DNA from: a bacterium (Candidatus Blackallbacteria) CG13_big_fil_rev_8_21_14_2_50_49_14
GTDB lineage: Bacteria > Cyanobacteriota > Sericytochromatia > UBA7694
DNA: 64,000 nucleotides
NCBI GenBank assembly: GCA_002783405.1
Contig: PFGG01000040.1
Coordinates: 1 to 64,000 of the forward strand
Direction: 5' to 3'
Shown here: piece by piece, positions 18,714 to 27,559 of the stretch
Layout: each line of letters begins with the position of its first letter
Position numbering within the stretch: the first letter of the stretch is position 1
Translations under genes and position numbers: made by a program
The notes under the pieces: model-generated
Seen by the model: the letters and a program-made list of their open reading frames with translations, nothing else
What the model was told of the DNA's origin: nothing
Database searches by the model: none

Positions 18714-19769
18714 ATGTGGAAAGGTTTGATTCATCAGTACCGCGCGTTTCTGCCGGTTTCTGACCAGACACCCCTGGTGTCTTTGCATGAGGGCAATACC
18801 CCTTTGATTTATGCCGCTCATCTCAGTGAACTGACAGGGGCACAGGTCTGGCTTAAATATGAGGGGTTGAATCCCTCTGGCTCTTTTAAAGACAGAGGCA
18901 TGACCATGGCTATTTCCAAAGCGCTTGAAGCTGGCAGCAAAGCCGTGATGTGTGCTTCAACAGGGAATACTTCGGCTTCAATGGCCGCCTATTGTGCCAA
19001 AGCGGGTATGAAAGGGTATATCTTGGTACCCGATGGCTATGTGGCTTTGGGCAAATTGTCTCAAGCCATTGCCCATGGTTCTCAGGTGGTACCGATCAAG
19101 GGGAATTTTGATCAGGCCCTGGACTTGGTGCGTGCGCTTTGCGAAAAATACCCTGTCACCCTGGTGAATTCAGTCAATCCTTTTCGGATTGAGGGCCAAC
19201 AGACCGGTGCTTTTGAGGTTTGCGACCAATTGGGCAGCCCGCCAGATATTTTGGCCATTCCTGTAGGCAATGCAGGCAATATTACAGCCTATTGGAAGGG
19301 CTTTAAGGCCTATCACAGCAAAGGTCTGACCGAATTCTTGCCCCGCATGTGGGGCTTTCAGGCCGAGGGTGCTGCGCCGATCGTTTACAAACGCCGCATT
19401 GAAAAACCCGATACGATCGCGACTGCGATTCGAATTGGCAATCCGGCCAGCTGGCAGTTTGCTGAGCAGGCCCTTGAAGAATCACGGGGTCGGATCGATG
19501 CCGTGACCGATGCTGAAATTTTGGCGGCCTATGGCTTGCTTTCTAAAAAAGAGGGCATTTTCTGTGAGCCCGCTTCAGCTGCTTCTGTGGCTGGCATTCT
19601 GAAAATGAAGGCCGCAGATAAAATTCCTGCGGGAGCACGGATTGTCTGTGTCCTGACCGGGCATGGTTTGAAAGATCCAGACCGTGCCATTGCCTACCAT
19701 ACCCAGGGCCAGGAACTTCAGGCTGTTGAACCCACGCTGGATGCTTTGACTGAATTGCTGGCTTTCTAA
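18714..19769 (+). CDS. thrC: Threonine synthase
   Basis: The PLP enzyme that converts O-phosphohomoserine to threonine. The PLP-lysine motif GSFKDRG places the Schiff-base lysine at K59; GNTSAS and the glycine-rich phosphate loop VGNAGN are present, and the C-terminal [10 protein letters not shown] is typical of this fold. From the ATG at 18714, preceded by TGAGG, the protein has 351 residues, the normal size of the short (type 2) threonine synthases. An upstream in-frame ATG at 18675 would overlap the previous gene and is less likely. A strong shared terminator follows at 19787. Confidence 0.93.
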   Translation: MWKGLIHQYRAFLPVSDQTPLVSLHEGNTPLIYAAHLSELTGAQVWLKYEGLNPSGSFKDRGMTMAISKALEAGSKAVMCASTGNTSASMAAYCAKAGMKGYILVPDGYVALGKLSQAIAHGSQVVPIKGNFDQALDLVRALCEKYPVTLVNSVNPFRIEGQQTGAFEVCDQLGSPPDILAIPVGNAGNITAYWKGFKAYHSKGLTEFLPRMWGFQAEGAAPIVYKRRIEKPDTIATAIRIGNPASWQFAEQALEESRGRIDAVTDAEILAAYGLLSKKEGIFCEPASAASVAGILKMKAADKIPAGARIVCVLTGHGLKDPDRAIAYHTQGQELQAVEPTLDALTELLAF

Positions 19770-19786
19770 CGCAGACTTCTGATTCA

Positions 19787-19819
19787 AAAAGGCGCTGAAG
19801 AGTCTCTTCAGCGCCTTTT
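19787..19819. terminator. Bidirectional terminator, thrC and Ser-rich lipoprotein genes
   Basis: A perfect 15-bp stem, AAAAGGCGCTGAAGA with its reverse complement, around a 3-nt loop (GTC). A-tract and T-tract at the two ends make it a good terminator on both strands, as expected between convergent genes. Confidence 0.9.
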
Positions 19820-19832
19820 GATTGAATGGGGT

Positions 19833-20891
19833 TTAACGCCGACGCCGGCTGCTGCTGCCACTTGAGCTGCGGCTGCGGCTGGAGGAACTGCCAAAGCTGC
19901 TGCCACTGGAACTGCGACTGCGGCTGGAATTGGAACCAAAGCCACTGGACCCGGTTGAGCTGCGGCTGGAGGAACCACCAAAACTGGAGCCTGTGCTGCG
20001 GTTGCTGCTGCCTCCGAAGGTGCTGCGGTTGCGATTGGAGCTGGAGCCAAAACTGCTGGAGCCGGTGGTGCTGCCAGAGCCCGCTGGTCGTTTATTGGTG
20101 GTGCGGTTAAAGCTGCTGCCATTGACATTAGAAAGTGAATTGCGGGACTGGTTCATGCCATTGCGAGTGGTGGTTGTGGTACGGGTTCTGCTGCTGCTGG
20201 CCCCAAAGCTACTGGAGCCAAAACGCCCGGTGGAGCGGGTGCTTGTGACGGGGCGGCTGCTGCCATAGCGAGTGCGATAGGTGCTGCTGCCCAAACGGGT
20301 GCGGTAAGCAGTACGGGGAATGACATGCACACCGCGGTAATAACGGGGGTAGTAGCCAAAATAATAGGGGGGATGGTAATAGCGGGGGCGGGTCAGATTA
20401 AAGAGCCAGGCGGCCAGGAGAATTTCACCCACGGGGAAATGAGAACGGTGAACGGTTTGCTCAGGGTAATAATTGGGGCTGCCCTGTACAGCAATTTCAG
20501 CATTCTGCCCGGTTTTGTTGATCATGACCTGGGCAATATCTTCACGCTGATTGTTTTCATTGGTAAAAAGCACGAAGCCCTGTTGGCCATTCTCACGGAA
20601 TTCTTCAACGTTGAGATAGTCGACATTGCCGTCTTGATTCAGATCCAGATTGTTGACGCCTGAGGAGTTGAGTAATTTTTCAAGGTCTTCCCCATCTTTG
20701 GCCTGACGTACGAGGGCGGGTAACTGGCTTAAATCCAGGCTGTCGCCGACATTATTGGCCACCACAGAAACATCTTCTGTTTTCTTGGGCACATAGGTGC
20801 GTTTTTCTTCTTTGCCCTTACAGCCACTGAGGGCCAGGGTATTGAGACTGAGGGAAAGCCCCAGGGCAAGCGTTGCGAAAGGTTTGAACAT
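19833..20891 (-). CDS. Lipoprotein with Ser/Arg/Gly-rich low-complexity tail
   Basis: 352 residues from the ATG at 20891, which has AAGGAG 6 nt upstream. A lipobox (LALSGC, Cys about residue 24) predicts a lipoprotein. Residues about 60-105 contain an EF-hand-like Ca2+ loop, DLNQDGNVDYLNVEEF. A Tyr/Pro/Arg-rich stretch (YYHPPYYFGYYPRYYRG) follows near residue 170, then about 150 residues built almost only from Ser, Gly, Arg, Thr, Asn and Phe with SSFGSSSSRSRS-like units, ending SSSRRRR. The tail is probably disordered, surface exposed and positively charged. No family recognised. Gene shares a terminator with thrC. Confidence 0.82.
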   Translation of the reverse strand: MFKPFATLALGLSLSLNTLALSGCKGKEEKRTYVPKKTEDVSVVANNVGDSLDLSQLPALVRQAKDGEDLEKLLNSSGVNNLDLNQDGNVDYLNVEEFRENGQQGFVLFTNENNQREDIAQVMINKTGQNAEIAVQGSPNYYPEQTVHRSHFPVGEILLAAWLFNLTRPRYYHPPYYFGYYPRYYRGVHVIPRTAYRTRLGSSTYRTRYGSSRPVTSTRSTGRFGSSSFGASSSRTRTTTTTRNGMNQSRNSLSNVNGSSFNRTTNKRPAGSGSTTGSSSFGSSSNRNRSTFGGSSNRSTGSSFGGSSSRSSTGSSGFGSNSSRSRSSSGSSFGSSSSRSRSSSGSSSRRRR

Positions 20892-21574
20892 TGGTTTCTC
20901 CTTGGCATTCAACTTCGATAAATGTACACAGGCCTAGACAGATGGAGCCCCATTTTTGTTCAAAATGCCTGCTTTTAACAAGCTCATCCTAACACAAAAC
21001 ATCTTTGGATTTCATCTCTATTTTGGAGTGGGTTAGTCTGTGTATTGGACTTGGTTTCCCCCCAATGATTCAGATTTTGGGCGTGCAGCAAAGGATTTTT
21101 GTTTTTCTAAACGCACAGCGACAGCTGTGGAACCAAATCGAGGATGCCCGGATCATCATCAATCGCAAGCCGTTTATACATGCGTTTTTCTCCTGAACTA
21201 ATATATAGGTATTTTCAGGGCATGATGGAAAGAAAACAAGTCCTTTGGCCCGTCATTTAGCCGCTTGGGGTTTTTGTTTGAGTACATTACAGGAGCTTCA
21301 TCTCTGGTAATAATATTAGAATTTGACCTTTCGGATTAACCAGAATATGATAGATGTTAATCGATGGGATTTTCGCAGTGATGAAAGTAATATCAAGATC
21401 TTATATCTAAAGTGAATGCCAAAAGAAATGCTGACAATGAACCCAATACTGCGATGTTTAAGGAACGCGTTATTTTAATACTGTAGGTTTTACCCCTATT
21501 CTCTTTGCCTTGCTATTTTGTTATAGGAAGAGAAAAGAGAGTCGGTAAGCCTGATTATTAAGGAGAGCTTTACT
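20892..21574. other. AT-rich intergenic region before the signalling island
   Basis: About 680 nt without an intact gene. It holds the remnant of a response-regulator start on the minus strand (21107-21181). The remainder, 21200-21560, is AT-rich and gives no convincing promoter or hairpin by eye, although the promoter of the ten-gene signalling operon must lie here. Confidence 0.6.
21107..21181 (-). pseudogene. Truncated response-regulator receiver start
   Basis: An AGGAG site followed 8 nt later by ATG opens a frame of 24 codons reading MYKRLAIDDDPGILDLV before a TAG stop. The first 17 residues match the beta1-alpha1 start of receiver domains, including the acidic triad DDD. Beyond the stop no frame continues the domain convincingly. 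I read it as the 5' remnant of a response-regulator gene; a real micro-peptide is less likely. Confidence 0.45.
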
Positions 21575-22501
21575 GTGCTGAGCTGGAGCAATTTTGAGTT
21601 AACTTCGGATTTACTTCAACTTCAGGTTTTGTACCAAGAGCTTGAGCGAAAGTATTTGCAACAATCCAATGAACTTCAAGCCTTAGAAGCCCTTCATGCT
21701 GAATTGCAACTTAAACTTGAAAAAGGTCGTGAAACTGTCTCTGCTGTTGAGACTTTGTCAGAAGCTTCTTCTCAGGTTGATCGGTTACAGGTAATGGAGT
21801 TAAAAATCCAGGAATTGGAACAGTTTACCTATATTGCTTCTCATGATTTACAAGAGCCTTTGCGCAAGATCAAAAATTTCAGTGAAATGCTGATGGAGCA
21901 CAGTCGATCCCAATTGGATTCGCGCTCACTTAAATATATGAAATATATTCTTGATGGCACCGAACGCATGCAGGCTCTCTTGCAGAATCTGTTGCTTTAC
22001 TCGCGTTCAATGCGTAATGCACCTCAACAAAGACTAAGCCTCGATATGCCTTTGCGACAGGCTATCGAAGACTTAGAGCTGAGAATTCAAGAGACTCAGG
22101 CCGAAATTGAGATTCAAACCCCTTTGCCTATTGTCTTGGCCAATCCCACCCAAATGTGCCAATTGTTTCAAAACTTGTTGAGCAATGCGCTCAAGTTTTG
22201 TGTTGAGGCCCCCAAGATTTTTGTGGGTTGTGAACAAAAATCGGATCAGTGGTTGTTGAGCATTCGAGACAATGGGATTGGATTTTCTCCTGAAGACACC
22301 CAGTCTATCTTTGATGCCTTTCATCGTTTGCACAATAAAAGTGAATACCCAGGTACTGGTATTGGTTTGGCGATTTGTCAAAAAATTATGTTTCAGCACA
22401 AGGGCAAGATCTGGGCTGAGTCTGCTGTGGGAAAAGGCAGCACATTTTTCTTTTCTTTGCCCATTTTGAAAGAGGAGGGCTCTGTTCATGTATCAGACTG
22501 A
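21575..22501 (+). CDS. Soluble sensor histidine kinase, phytochrome-type HisKA
   Basis: A 308-residue cytosolic kinase. Residues 10-80 are a heptad-rich coiled coil; there is no recognisable sensor domain or membrane segment. HisKA has FTYIASHDLQEPLR with phosphoacceptor H90, the variant found in phytochrome-like kinases, and HATPase motifs include RDNGIGF and GTGIGLAICQK. GTG start with AAGGAG 9 nt upstream. It is the first gene of the ten-gene operon, and its last 14 nt overlap the next regulator gene, a likely partner. Input is probably through protein contacts mediated by the coiled coil. Confidence 0.9.
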   Translation: MLSWSNFELTSDLLQLQVLYQELERKYLQQSNELQALEALHAELQLKLEKGRETVSAVETLSEASSQVDRLQVMELKIQELEQFTYIASHDLQEPLRKIKNFSEMLMEHSRSQLDSRSLKYMKYILDGTERMQALLQNLLLYSRSMRNAPQQRLSLDMPLRQAIEDLELRIQETQAEIEIQTPLPIVLANPTQMCQLFQNLLSNALKFCVEAPKIFVGCEQKSDQWLLSIRDNGIGFSPEDTQSIFDAFHRLHNKSEYPGTGIGLAICQKIMFQHKGKIWAESAVGKGSTFFFSLPILKEEGSVHVSD

Positions 22502-22949
22502 GATGTCTTCTCCCTCTAAAAACTATACTGTATTGGTGATCGAGGATCAGCCCCTGGATATGGCTCTGATTGAGGATGTAGTTGAATCTGAAAAAATTCC
22601 TGTTCATTTAATTTCCTTTGACTGTGGTGAAAAAGCGATTCAGTATTTAAAACAGCAGAAGACCCCAGGCCTGAGACCTGATTTGATTCTGCTCGACCTC
22701 AAATTGTCGGGTGTTCAAAGCCTCGAAATTTTAAAGAAACTTCGTGCAGAACCGCGTTTTGGGATTATTCCGATTGTGATTTTAACGAGCATTGAGTCTG
22801 CTTGGGTGGTTTTAGATGCCTATCGTTTAGGTTGTAATTGTTATATTAAAAAGTCTTTAGAGCCCAAAGATTTTTCACAAAGTGTGTCGGCTATTTTCGA
22901 TTTTTGGTTAAATTTTGCTGTTTTACCTGATAGGGAAGGGGCTAGATGA
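22488..22949 (+). CDS. Single-domain response regulator (Rcp1-like)
   Basis: 153 residues comprising only a receiver domain: acidic pair in VLVIEDQP, phosphoacceptor D70 in LLDLKLSG, Thr/Ser switch in VILTS, and the conserved Lys in YIKKSL. The layout, with an extended insertion after the second helix, resembles Rcp1-type partners of phytochrome-like kinases. The start overlaps the kinase gene by 14 nt, with GAGGAGG upstream. It has no output domain, so it probably relays phosphate or acts by protein binding. Confidence 0.9.
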   Translation: MYQTEMSSPSKNYTVLVIEDQPLDMALIEDVVESEKIPVHLISFDCGEKAIQYLKQQKTPGLRPDLILLDLKLSGVQSLEILKKLRAEPRFGIIPIVILTSIESAWVVLDAYRLGCNCYIKKSLEPKDFSQSVSAIFDFWLNFAVLPDREGAR

Positions 22950-22953
22950 GGAT

Positions 22954-23424
22954 ATGCCAGAGAATACTTCTTCATCATCGTTTCACGTGCTTTTGGTTGA
23001 CGATGATGAGGGCGATGCTTTCATTATTGAGGATCTTCTGGAGGAAATCGAATCAGATATCCAGTTGAGCCGGGTTTCTGATGGGGTAGAAGCAATGGCC
23101 TTTCTCCAACAGGCCCCTCCTTATCAGACGGCCAAAGTTCCAGATCTTATTCTTTTGGATCTGAATATGCCCCGAATGGACGGGCGGCAAGTTTTGAAAG
23201 CGATTCGAGAAAATCAGGAATTGTGTCATTTACCTGTGGTGATTCTGACCACTTCAGATGCCCGCTTTGATATCAACTTTACCTATTTAGAGGGGGGCAA
23301 CTGTTATATCATTAAACCTTCGGGTATTCACAAGCTGATGAATATGTTGCGGAACATAAGCCATTTTTGGGGGCAGGTGGCCCAATTGCCCAATCCAGCT
23401 TTTGGAACCTCAGGTTCTAGTTAG
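22954..23424 (+). CDS. Single-domain response regulator (Rcp1-like), second copy
   Basis: 156 residues, a lone receiver: VLLVDDDEGDAFII, phosphoacceptor D69 in LLDLNMPRMDG, VILTTSD, and Lys in YIIKPSG. I place the start at ATG 22954, 4 nt after the previous stop with GAGG close by; a start at 22915 inside the previous gene would add 13 unconserved residues. It is a relative of the preceding regulator but has the canonical NMPRMDG loop. The two probably compete for, or relay between, the kinases of this operon. Confidence 0.9.
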   Translation: MPENTSSSSFHVLLVDDDEGDAFIIEDLLEEIESDIQLSRVSDGVEAMAFLQQAPPYQTAKVPDLILLDLNMPRMDGRQVLKAIRENQELCHLPVVILTTSDARFDINFTYLEGGNCYIIKPSGIHKLMNMLRNISHFWGQVAQLPNPAFGTSGSS

Positions 23425-23426
23425 CC

Positions 23427-23900
23427 ATGAAAATGTCTGTAATCTTTGAGGTTGGGGCATTGAACTGTGCGTTGCCACAGCGTGAAATCAAAGAAATTTT
23501 GGCAATGCCGAGTTTAGTCTTACCACCGGGGATGCCTGCTATTTTGGCTGGCTTTGTGAAATTAGAGGATCAGTATTTGCCTGTGGTGGATCTGGGAAGG
23601 GTATTTCAGCAATCGCCACAGCCATTGACGATTGATCAACACCTTCTGCGTTTGGCACACCATCCTTGGCTATGTTTGGTGAATAGGGTTTTAGATTTGG
23701 CGCAACTCTCAGAACCTGTTCCTGTGAATCCGGGGCATAGTTTCAATAATTGTGTATCTGGTCTGAGTTCTTATCAGGGGTGTGAAATTGCCCTGCTTGA
23801 GATCAGCCAGCTGCTTTTACAAGAAGAACGGCTCCGAATGGTGGCTTTACAAGAAATATTGCAGGCGCGTTTGTCTGATTTAGCGCCGGAGTCCCCATGA
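23427..23900 (+). CDS. CheW-like coupling protein 1
   Basis: 157 residues with the CheW fold: the N-terminal strand FEVGALNCALPQREIKEIL, LAGFVKLEDQYLPVVDL in the position of the GxxxLRGxxxPVxDL signature, and a C-terminal helix. It should link the chemoreceptor to the CheA kinase. Its start is 2 nt after the preceding stop and its stop overlaps the CheR start (ATGA). In a Wsp-type system it would take the place of WspB. Confidence 0.85.
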   Translation: MKMSVIFEVGALNCALPQREIKEILAMPSLVLPPGMPAILAGFVKLEDQYLPVVDLGRVFQQSPQPLTIDQHLLRLAHHPWLCLVNRVLDLAQLSEPVPVNPGHSFNNCVSGLSSYQGCEIALLEISQLLLQEERLRMVALQEILQARLSDLAPESP

Positions 23901-25351
23901 AGTCATCGGTTTCTAACCAAACCTCTTCAGACGATCCTGATTTTAAGCGACTCAAAGCCTATGTTTTAGCGCAGACAGGCTTGGCTTTTTATTCTAATAA
24001 AGACAGTGAATTGGCTTCTAAGTTTTCTCGGCGCCTCAATGAAACCCAGCGCTTGGATTACGGGGATTATCTTGATTTTTTAGAGACCGATGCAGGCAAA
24101 GATGAGCGTGAACGTTTGATTCAAGAATTGACCATTGGGGAAACTTATTTTTTTCGCTATCATGAGCAATTTGATGCCTTGCGTGAGCAAATTTTGCCTG
24201 AATTGATCCATGGCTCTTGTGCGGCGCGTCAACGTCTGGCTATTTGGAGTGCTGGTTGTGCCACAGGAGAAGAACTTTATTCGATTTCTATTCTTTTACA
24301 GCGGTCCTTTCCGTTGCTGCAAACCTGGGATTTGAGCCTGTTGGGAACTGATATCAACCGAGATTTTCTCAGACAGGCAGAAAAGGCCGCTTATCGGAAA
24401 TGGTCTTTTCGCAATCTTTCTGAAGTATTTTTAGCGCAATATTTTCGCCAAGAAAATCAAGAATGGCATTTATTGCCGAGCTATAGCAAGTGCGTTCACT
24501 ATCGTGTTCACAACCTAATTCATGATGATATCTTGAGCATGGCTCCTCCAGGTGGTTTTGATGTTATTTTCTGTCGCAATGTTCTGATTTATTTTGACCA
24601 AGTTACCTATCGACGTTTAATTTCGGCTTTTTATGAGGCATTGCAGCCAGGGGGGTGGCTCATTTTGGGGCCGGCTGAACTGAGCCCGCTTTCTTGCGAA
24701 CCGTTTTCGCCTCACGCACTTTCGCGTTTGAGCTGTTTCAAAAAAAATCGCGCTGTGAGATACTTTAAATCGTCTTCTTTTGAGCTAAATTCTCCTCCTT
24801 TTGAGTCTGATCAGATTTCCACTCCAGTATCATCGGCTTTTTCACGGCAAAGCGAATCTTTAGGTTTACCGTTTTCTGTTCCAGGTTTGCCTTTGTTTCT
24901 GTCTGAGACGCAACCCCCTAAACGGTCTACTCCGACAGAGTCACAGACTCATTTAAAACCCGAATCCTTGGCGACGATTCGTCGCTTGGCAGATTCCGGT
25001 CAATTGGATGAAGCAGAAGCGCTTTGCCGTCAATTTCTGGTCCAGGAACCCCTGAATATTTCCGGTTACTATTATTTGGCTTTGATTCTCAATGCGCAGG
25101 GACAAGCTTTGGATGCATTGCAGGCTTTAAAACAAGTTTTATATCTGGATCACAAGCATATTTTGGCGCATTATCATCAGGGATTGCTTTTGCTGCAGTT
25201 AGGACAAACCCAGGTGGCCCGCAAAGCATTTCGAAATGCTTTGGGTTTGTTAAAACTTTATCCAGAAGAAAGTTTTCTCGCGGATTCTGATGAGTGGACC
25301 GTGGCGCAACTGAAAGCTGTTTTGCTTTTACAGCAGAAGGAGATTGCATGA
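23897..25351 (+). CDS. CheR-type methyltransferase with TPR domain (WspC-like)
   Basis: A 484-residue SAM-dependent methyltransferase that should methylate glutamates of the chemoreceptor. Key motifs are GETYFFR, the SAM-binding WSAGCATGEELYS and DVIFCRNVLIYFD. A low-complexity linker (about 290-355) leads to C-terminal TPR units (ADSGQLDEAEALCRQFL, YYLALILNAQGQALDALQAL). CheR-TPR fusions are typical of WspC/FrzF-like alternative chemosensory systems. Overlaps of 4 nt with both neighbours indicate coupled translation. Confidence 0.92.
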   Translation: MKSSVSNQTSSDDPDFKRLKAYVLAQTGLAFYSNKDSELASKFSRRLNETQRLDYGDYLDFLETDAGKDERERLIQELTIGETYFFRYHEQFDALREQILPELIHGSCAARQRLAIWSAGCATGEELYSISILLQRSFPLLQTWDLSLLGTDINRDFLRQAEKAAYRKWSFRNLSEVFLAQYFRQENQEWHLLPSYSKCVHYRVHNLIHDDILSMAPPGGFDVIFCRNVLIYFDQVTYRRLISAFYEALQPGGWLILGPAELSPLSCEPFSPHALSRLSCFKKNRAVRYFKSSSFELNSPPFESDQISTPVSSAFSRQSESLGLPFSVPGLPLFLSETQPPKRSTPTESQTHLKPESLATIRRLADSGQLDEAEALCRQFLVQEPLNISGYYYLALILNAQGQALDALQALKQVLYLDHKHILAHYHQGLLLLQLGQTQVARKAFRNALGLLKLYPEESFLADSDEWTVAQLKAVLLLQQKEIA

Positions 25352-25935
25352 GCGAAATTGATTGGCAGACCTTGAATCAAAGACTGCTTGATAATCAGAG
25401 TCAATTGTCTGAACATAATTCGCGTGAGATCCAATTTTGGCCAGATTTGTTGGAACGGCGCGCACAACAATTGGCTGATCGCAAACAACTGGTGCAGAAG
25501 TCGCAAAAAACATTTTTGGTTTGCCAATTGCAAACGGAGCGCTATGCTTTGGCTTTGACTCAACTCAAAGAAATTGCACCATTTAAGACCTGCACTTTTT
25601 TGCCCCTTGCTCCTCCCTCTTTATTGGGAATTTATAATCAGCGAGGAGTGATGGTTTCTGTCTTAGAACTGGCAGATCTGTTGGGGCTTTCTGCACATCC
25701 TTCGAGGTGTGGTGAGGGCTACCTTCTTTTTCTTCGCAGCGTTCCCCCTGTGGCTTTGCGGGTAGATGCCATTGGGGATTTTCTTCATTTCGAAGAACAA
25801 GCTCTGATCCCTTGTCCAAAGGCTCCCTTTCTACAAGGTTTGGTTGGTGATGTTCAGATTTTAAATCTTTCAGCTTTAAGCCATGCACCGCTTTTACAGA
25901 GTATTTCTTTAGCCTCTTATCAAGAACAGGAGTAG
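25348..25935 (+). CDS. CheW-like coupling protein 2 with N-terminal extension (WspD-like)
   Basis: 195 residues from the ATG at 25348 (AAGGAG 5 nt upstream, ATGA overlap with CheR). An N-terminal helical extension of about 55 residues (IDWQTLNQRLLDNQ...) precedes the CheW domain, which contains FLVCQLQTERYALALTQLKE and LLGIYNQRGVMVSVLELADL. The extension matches the layout of WspD, which also has an N-terminal addition. A second CheW in the same operon is a further Wsp trait. Confidence 0.87.
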   Translation: MSEIDWQTLNQRLLDNQSQLSEHNSREIQFWPDLLERRAQQLADRKQLVQKSQKTFLVCQLQTERYALALTQLKEIAPFKTCTFLPLAPPSLLGIYNQRGVMVSVLELADLLGLSAHPSRCGEGYLLFLRSVPPVALRVDAIGDFLHFEEQALIPCPKAPFLQGLVGDVQILNLSALSHAPLLQSISLASYQEQE

Positions 25936-25939
25936 AACA

Positions 25940-27559
25940 ATGGAGCAGAGATCGGGTTTCTTGTCTGGCCGACAAAGTGTGGGGGTTAAACTGGCACTGA
26001 TTCCGCTGATTTTTATTCTGGCGATTGGGTTTATTCTCAGTTATGTGGTTCTCTCACAGTATGAGCGACGCAGTGATGCTGAAGTGATTCATGTGGTTGT
26101 GCGACAGCGGGCATTGAATCAGTGGTATGTCAAAGATCTGTTTTTGGCCAGTCTCAAACAAAAAAATGACTATCGCTATTGGCGCGACCAATTCATACAA
26201 ACCGCAGACTCACTTCTGACAGGAGGAGAGATCTTGACCCGACTGAACGGCAAGGATACTTTTCGGGTCGAGGCAGCACCTTCAGCTGAGATTCGCATTA
26301 AACTGCAAGAGAGCAAAAAATTAATTCAAAAAATAGCTGAGCAAGAAACTGTTTTTTTGGCTTTGTCGCCGCAAGCTCCGCAGTTTCCTCAAAGGGTCAT
26401 TGGGATTGAAAAAATAAACTTGGAATTGCATGAGCTTACCCGAGACATTGCAGATCTTTACACACAGAACGCACAAAGTAAAATTGATGAGATGATCCGC
26501 AATTCGATATTGCTTAGTTTGGCTGTTGCTGTGATTGGGCTTTTGCTCAATTGGCTGATTTCCCGAGCCATTAGTCGCCCCCTGCTCAATCTGGCTGAAC
26601 AGGCCAAAAAAGTGGCCAATGGCGATCTCAGTGGTGAAGCCATTGAGGTGCGCTCTCAAGATGAAGTAGGGCAACTCACTGAGTCCTTCAATCAGATGAA
26701 GTTGGGATTGCGCGAGATTATGCAACAAAATATTCAGGGTATTCGCAGTTTGACAGCCTCTACCTCTGAAATCATGGCCTCTACCCAACAGCAATCGGCC
26801 AGTACCCAGGAACAAGTTACGGCTTTGCAGGAGACCACGGCCACAATGGAAGAGGTGCGACAGAGTGGCGCACAAATTTCGGAACGGGCCCGGCATGTGG
26901 CCGCAGAGGCTGAATCTACGGTGAATATTACAGAAAAAGGTCTTCAATCTGTTACCGAGACGGTTACTGATATTGAAGGAATTCGTTTTCAGGTCAATCA
27001 AGTAGCAGAAAATATTGTGAATCTTAGTGAAAAAAACCGTGCAGTGGGAGATATTATTGCACTTGTGACTGAGGTTGCTGAGCAATCCAATTTATTGGCG
27101 CTGAATGCAGCGATTGAAGCCGCAGCCGCTGGTGAACAGGGAAACAGTTTTTCGGTGGTGGCGAATGAAATGAAACATTTGGCCAATCAGGCCAAAGACT
27201 CTACCCGTCAGGTGCGCACCATTCTTGAAGACATTCAGCGGGGAATTGGTAAAGCGGTGATGTTGACAGAAGAAGCCGTTAAAAAGGTTGAAAAGGGGCG
27301 GCAGCAGATGGAGGTGTCTGAAAACACGATCCGACATATGGCAGATACCACTCAGCAGAGTATTCAGGCCTTTCAACAAATTGTAGCTGCTACAAATCAA
27401 CAGCAATTGGGCTTTGAACAGGTCTTTCAGGCTTTGTTAGATATTCGTCAAAGCACAGAACAAACTGCTGCAGGCACCCAGCAATTAAATCAGGCCAGCA
27501 ATTCTCTCAACCGCATGGGGCAAGAACTACAGCAATTGGTGGCGAGGTATCACCTGTGA
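25940..27559 (+). CDS. Methyl-accepting chemoreceptor (WspA-like position)
   Basis: 539 residues: TM1 about 17-38, an extracytoplasmic sensor of about 150 residues rich in helix, TM2 about 188-208, HAMP 209-262, then a cytoplasmic signalling hairpin with its tip near residues 385-420 (NLLALNAAIEAAAAGEQG, E399). The tip has FSVVANEMKHLANQAKDS, close to the consensus. Glutamine/glutamate pairs suitable for methylation flank the hairpin. AGGAG lies 7 nt before the ATG. No C-terminal CheR-binding pentapeptide is visible. The ligand cannot be predicted. Confidence 0.93.
   Translation: MEQRSGFLSGRQSVGVKLALIPLIFILAIGFILSYVVLSQYERRSDAEVIHVVVRQRALNQWYVKDLFLASLKQKNDYRYWRDQFIQTADSLLTGGEILTRLNGKDTFRVEAAPSAEIRIKLQESKKLIQKIAEQETVFLALSPQAPQFPQRVIGIEKINLELHELTRDIADLYTQNAQSKIDEMIRNSILLSLAVAVIGLLLNWLISRAISRPLLNLAEQAKKVANGDLSGEAIEVRSQDEVGQLTESFNQMKLGLREIMQQNIQGIRSLTASTSEIMASTQQQSASTQEQVTALQETTATMEEVRQSGAQISERARHVAAEAESTVNITEKGLQSVTETVTDIEGIRFQVNQVAENIVNLSEKNRAVGDIIALVTEVAEQSNLLALNAAIEAAAAGEQGNSFSVVANEMKHLANQAKDSTRQVRTILEDIQRGIGKAVMLTEEAVKKVEKGRQQMEVSENTIRHMADTTQQSIQAFQQIVAATNQQQLGFEQVFQALLDIRQSTEQTAAGTQQLNQASNSLNRMGQELQQLVARYHL

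Noticed and set aside
19860-20090. Possible CRISPR or tandem DNA repeat
   Set aside because: The repetition is at codon level for Ser/Gly/Arg, irregular in period and inside an open frame. No CRISPR array is present in the window.
19808-20128. Ala/Pro-rich minus-strand frame and Leu/Pro-rich plus-strand frame over the Ser-rich lipoprotein
   Set aside because: They are frame shadows of the repetitive Ser/Gly/Arg codons. The lipoprotein frame has the ribosome site and signal peptide.
21005-21196. 63-codon plus-strand frame before the signalling operon
   Set aside because: It is opposite the response-regulator remnant, which has a ribosome site and receiver-like residues.
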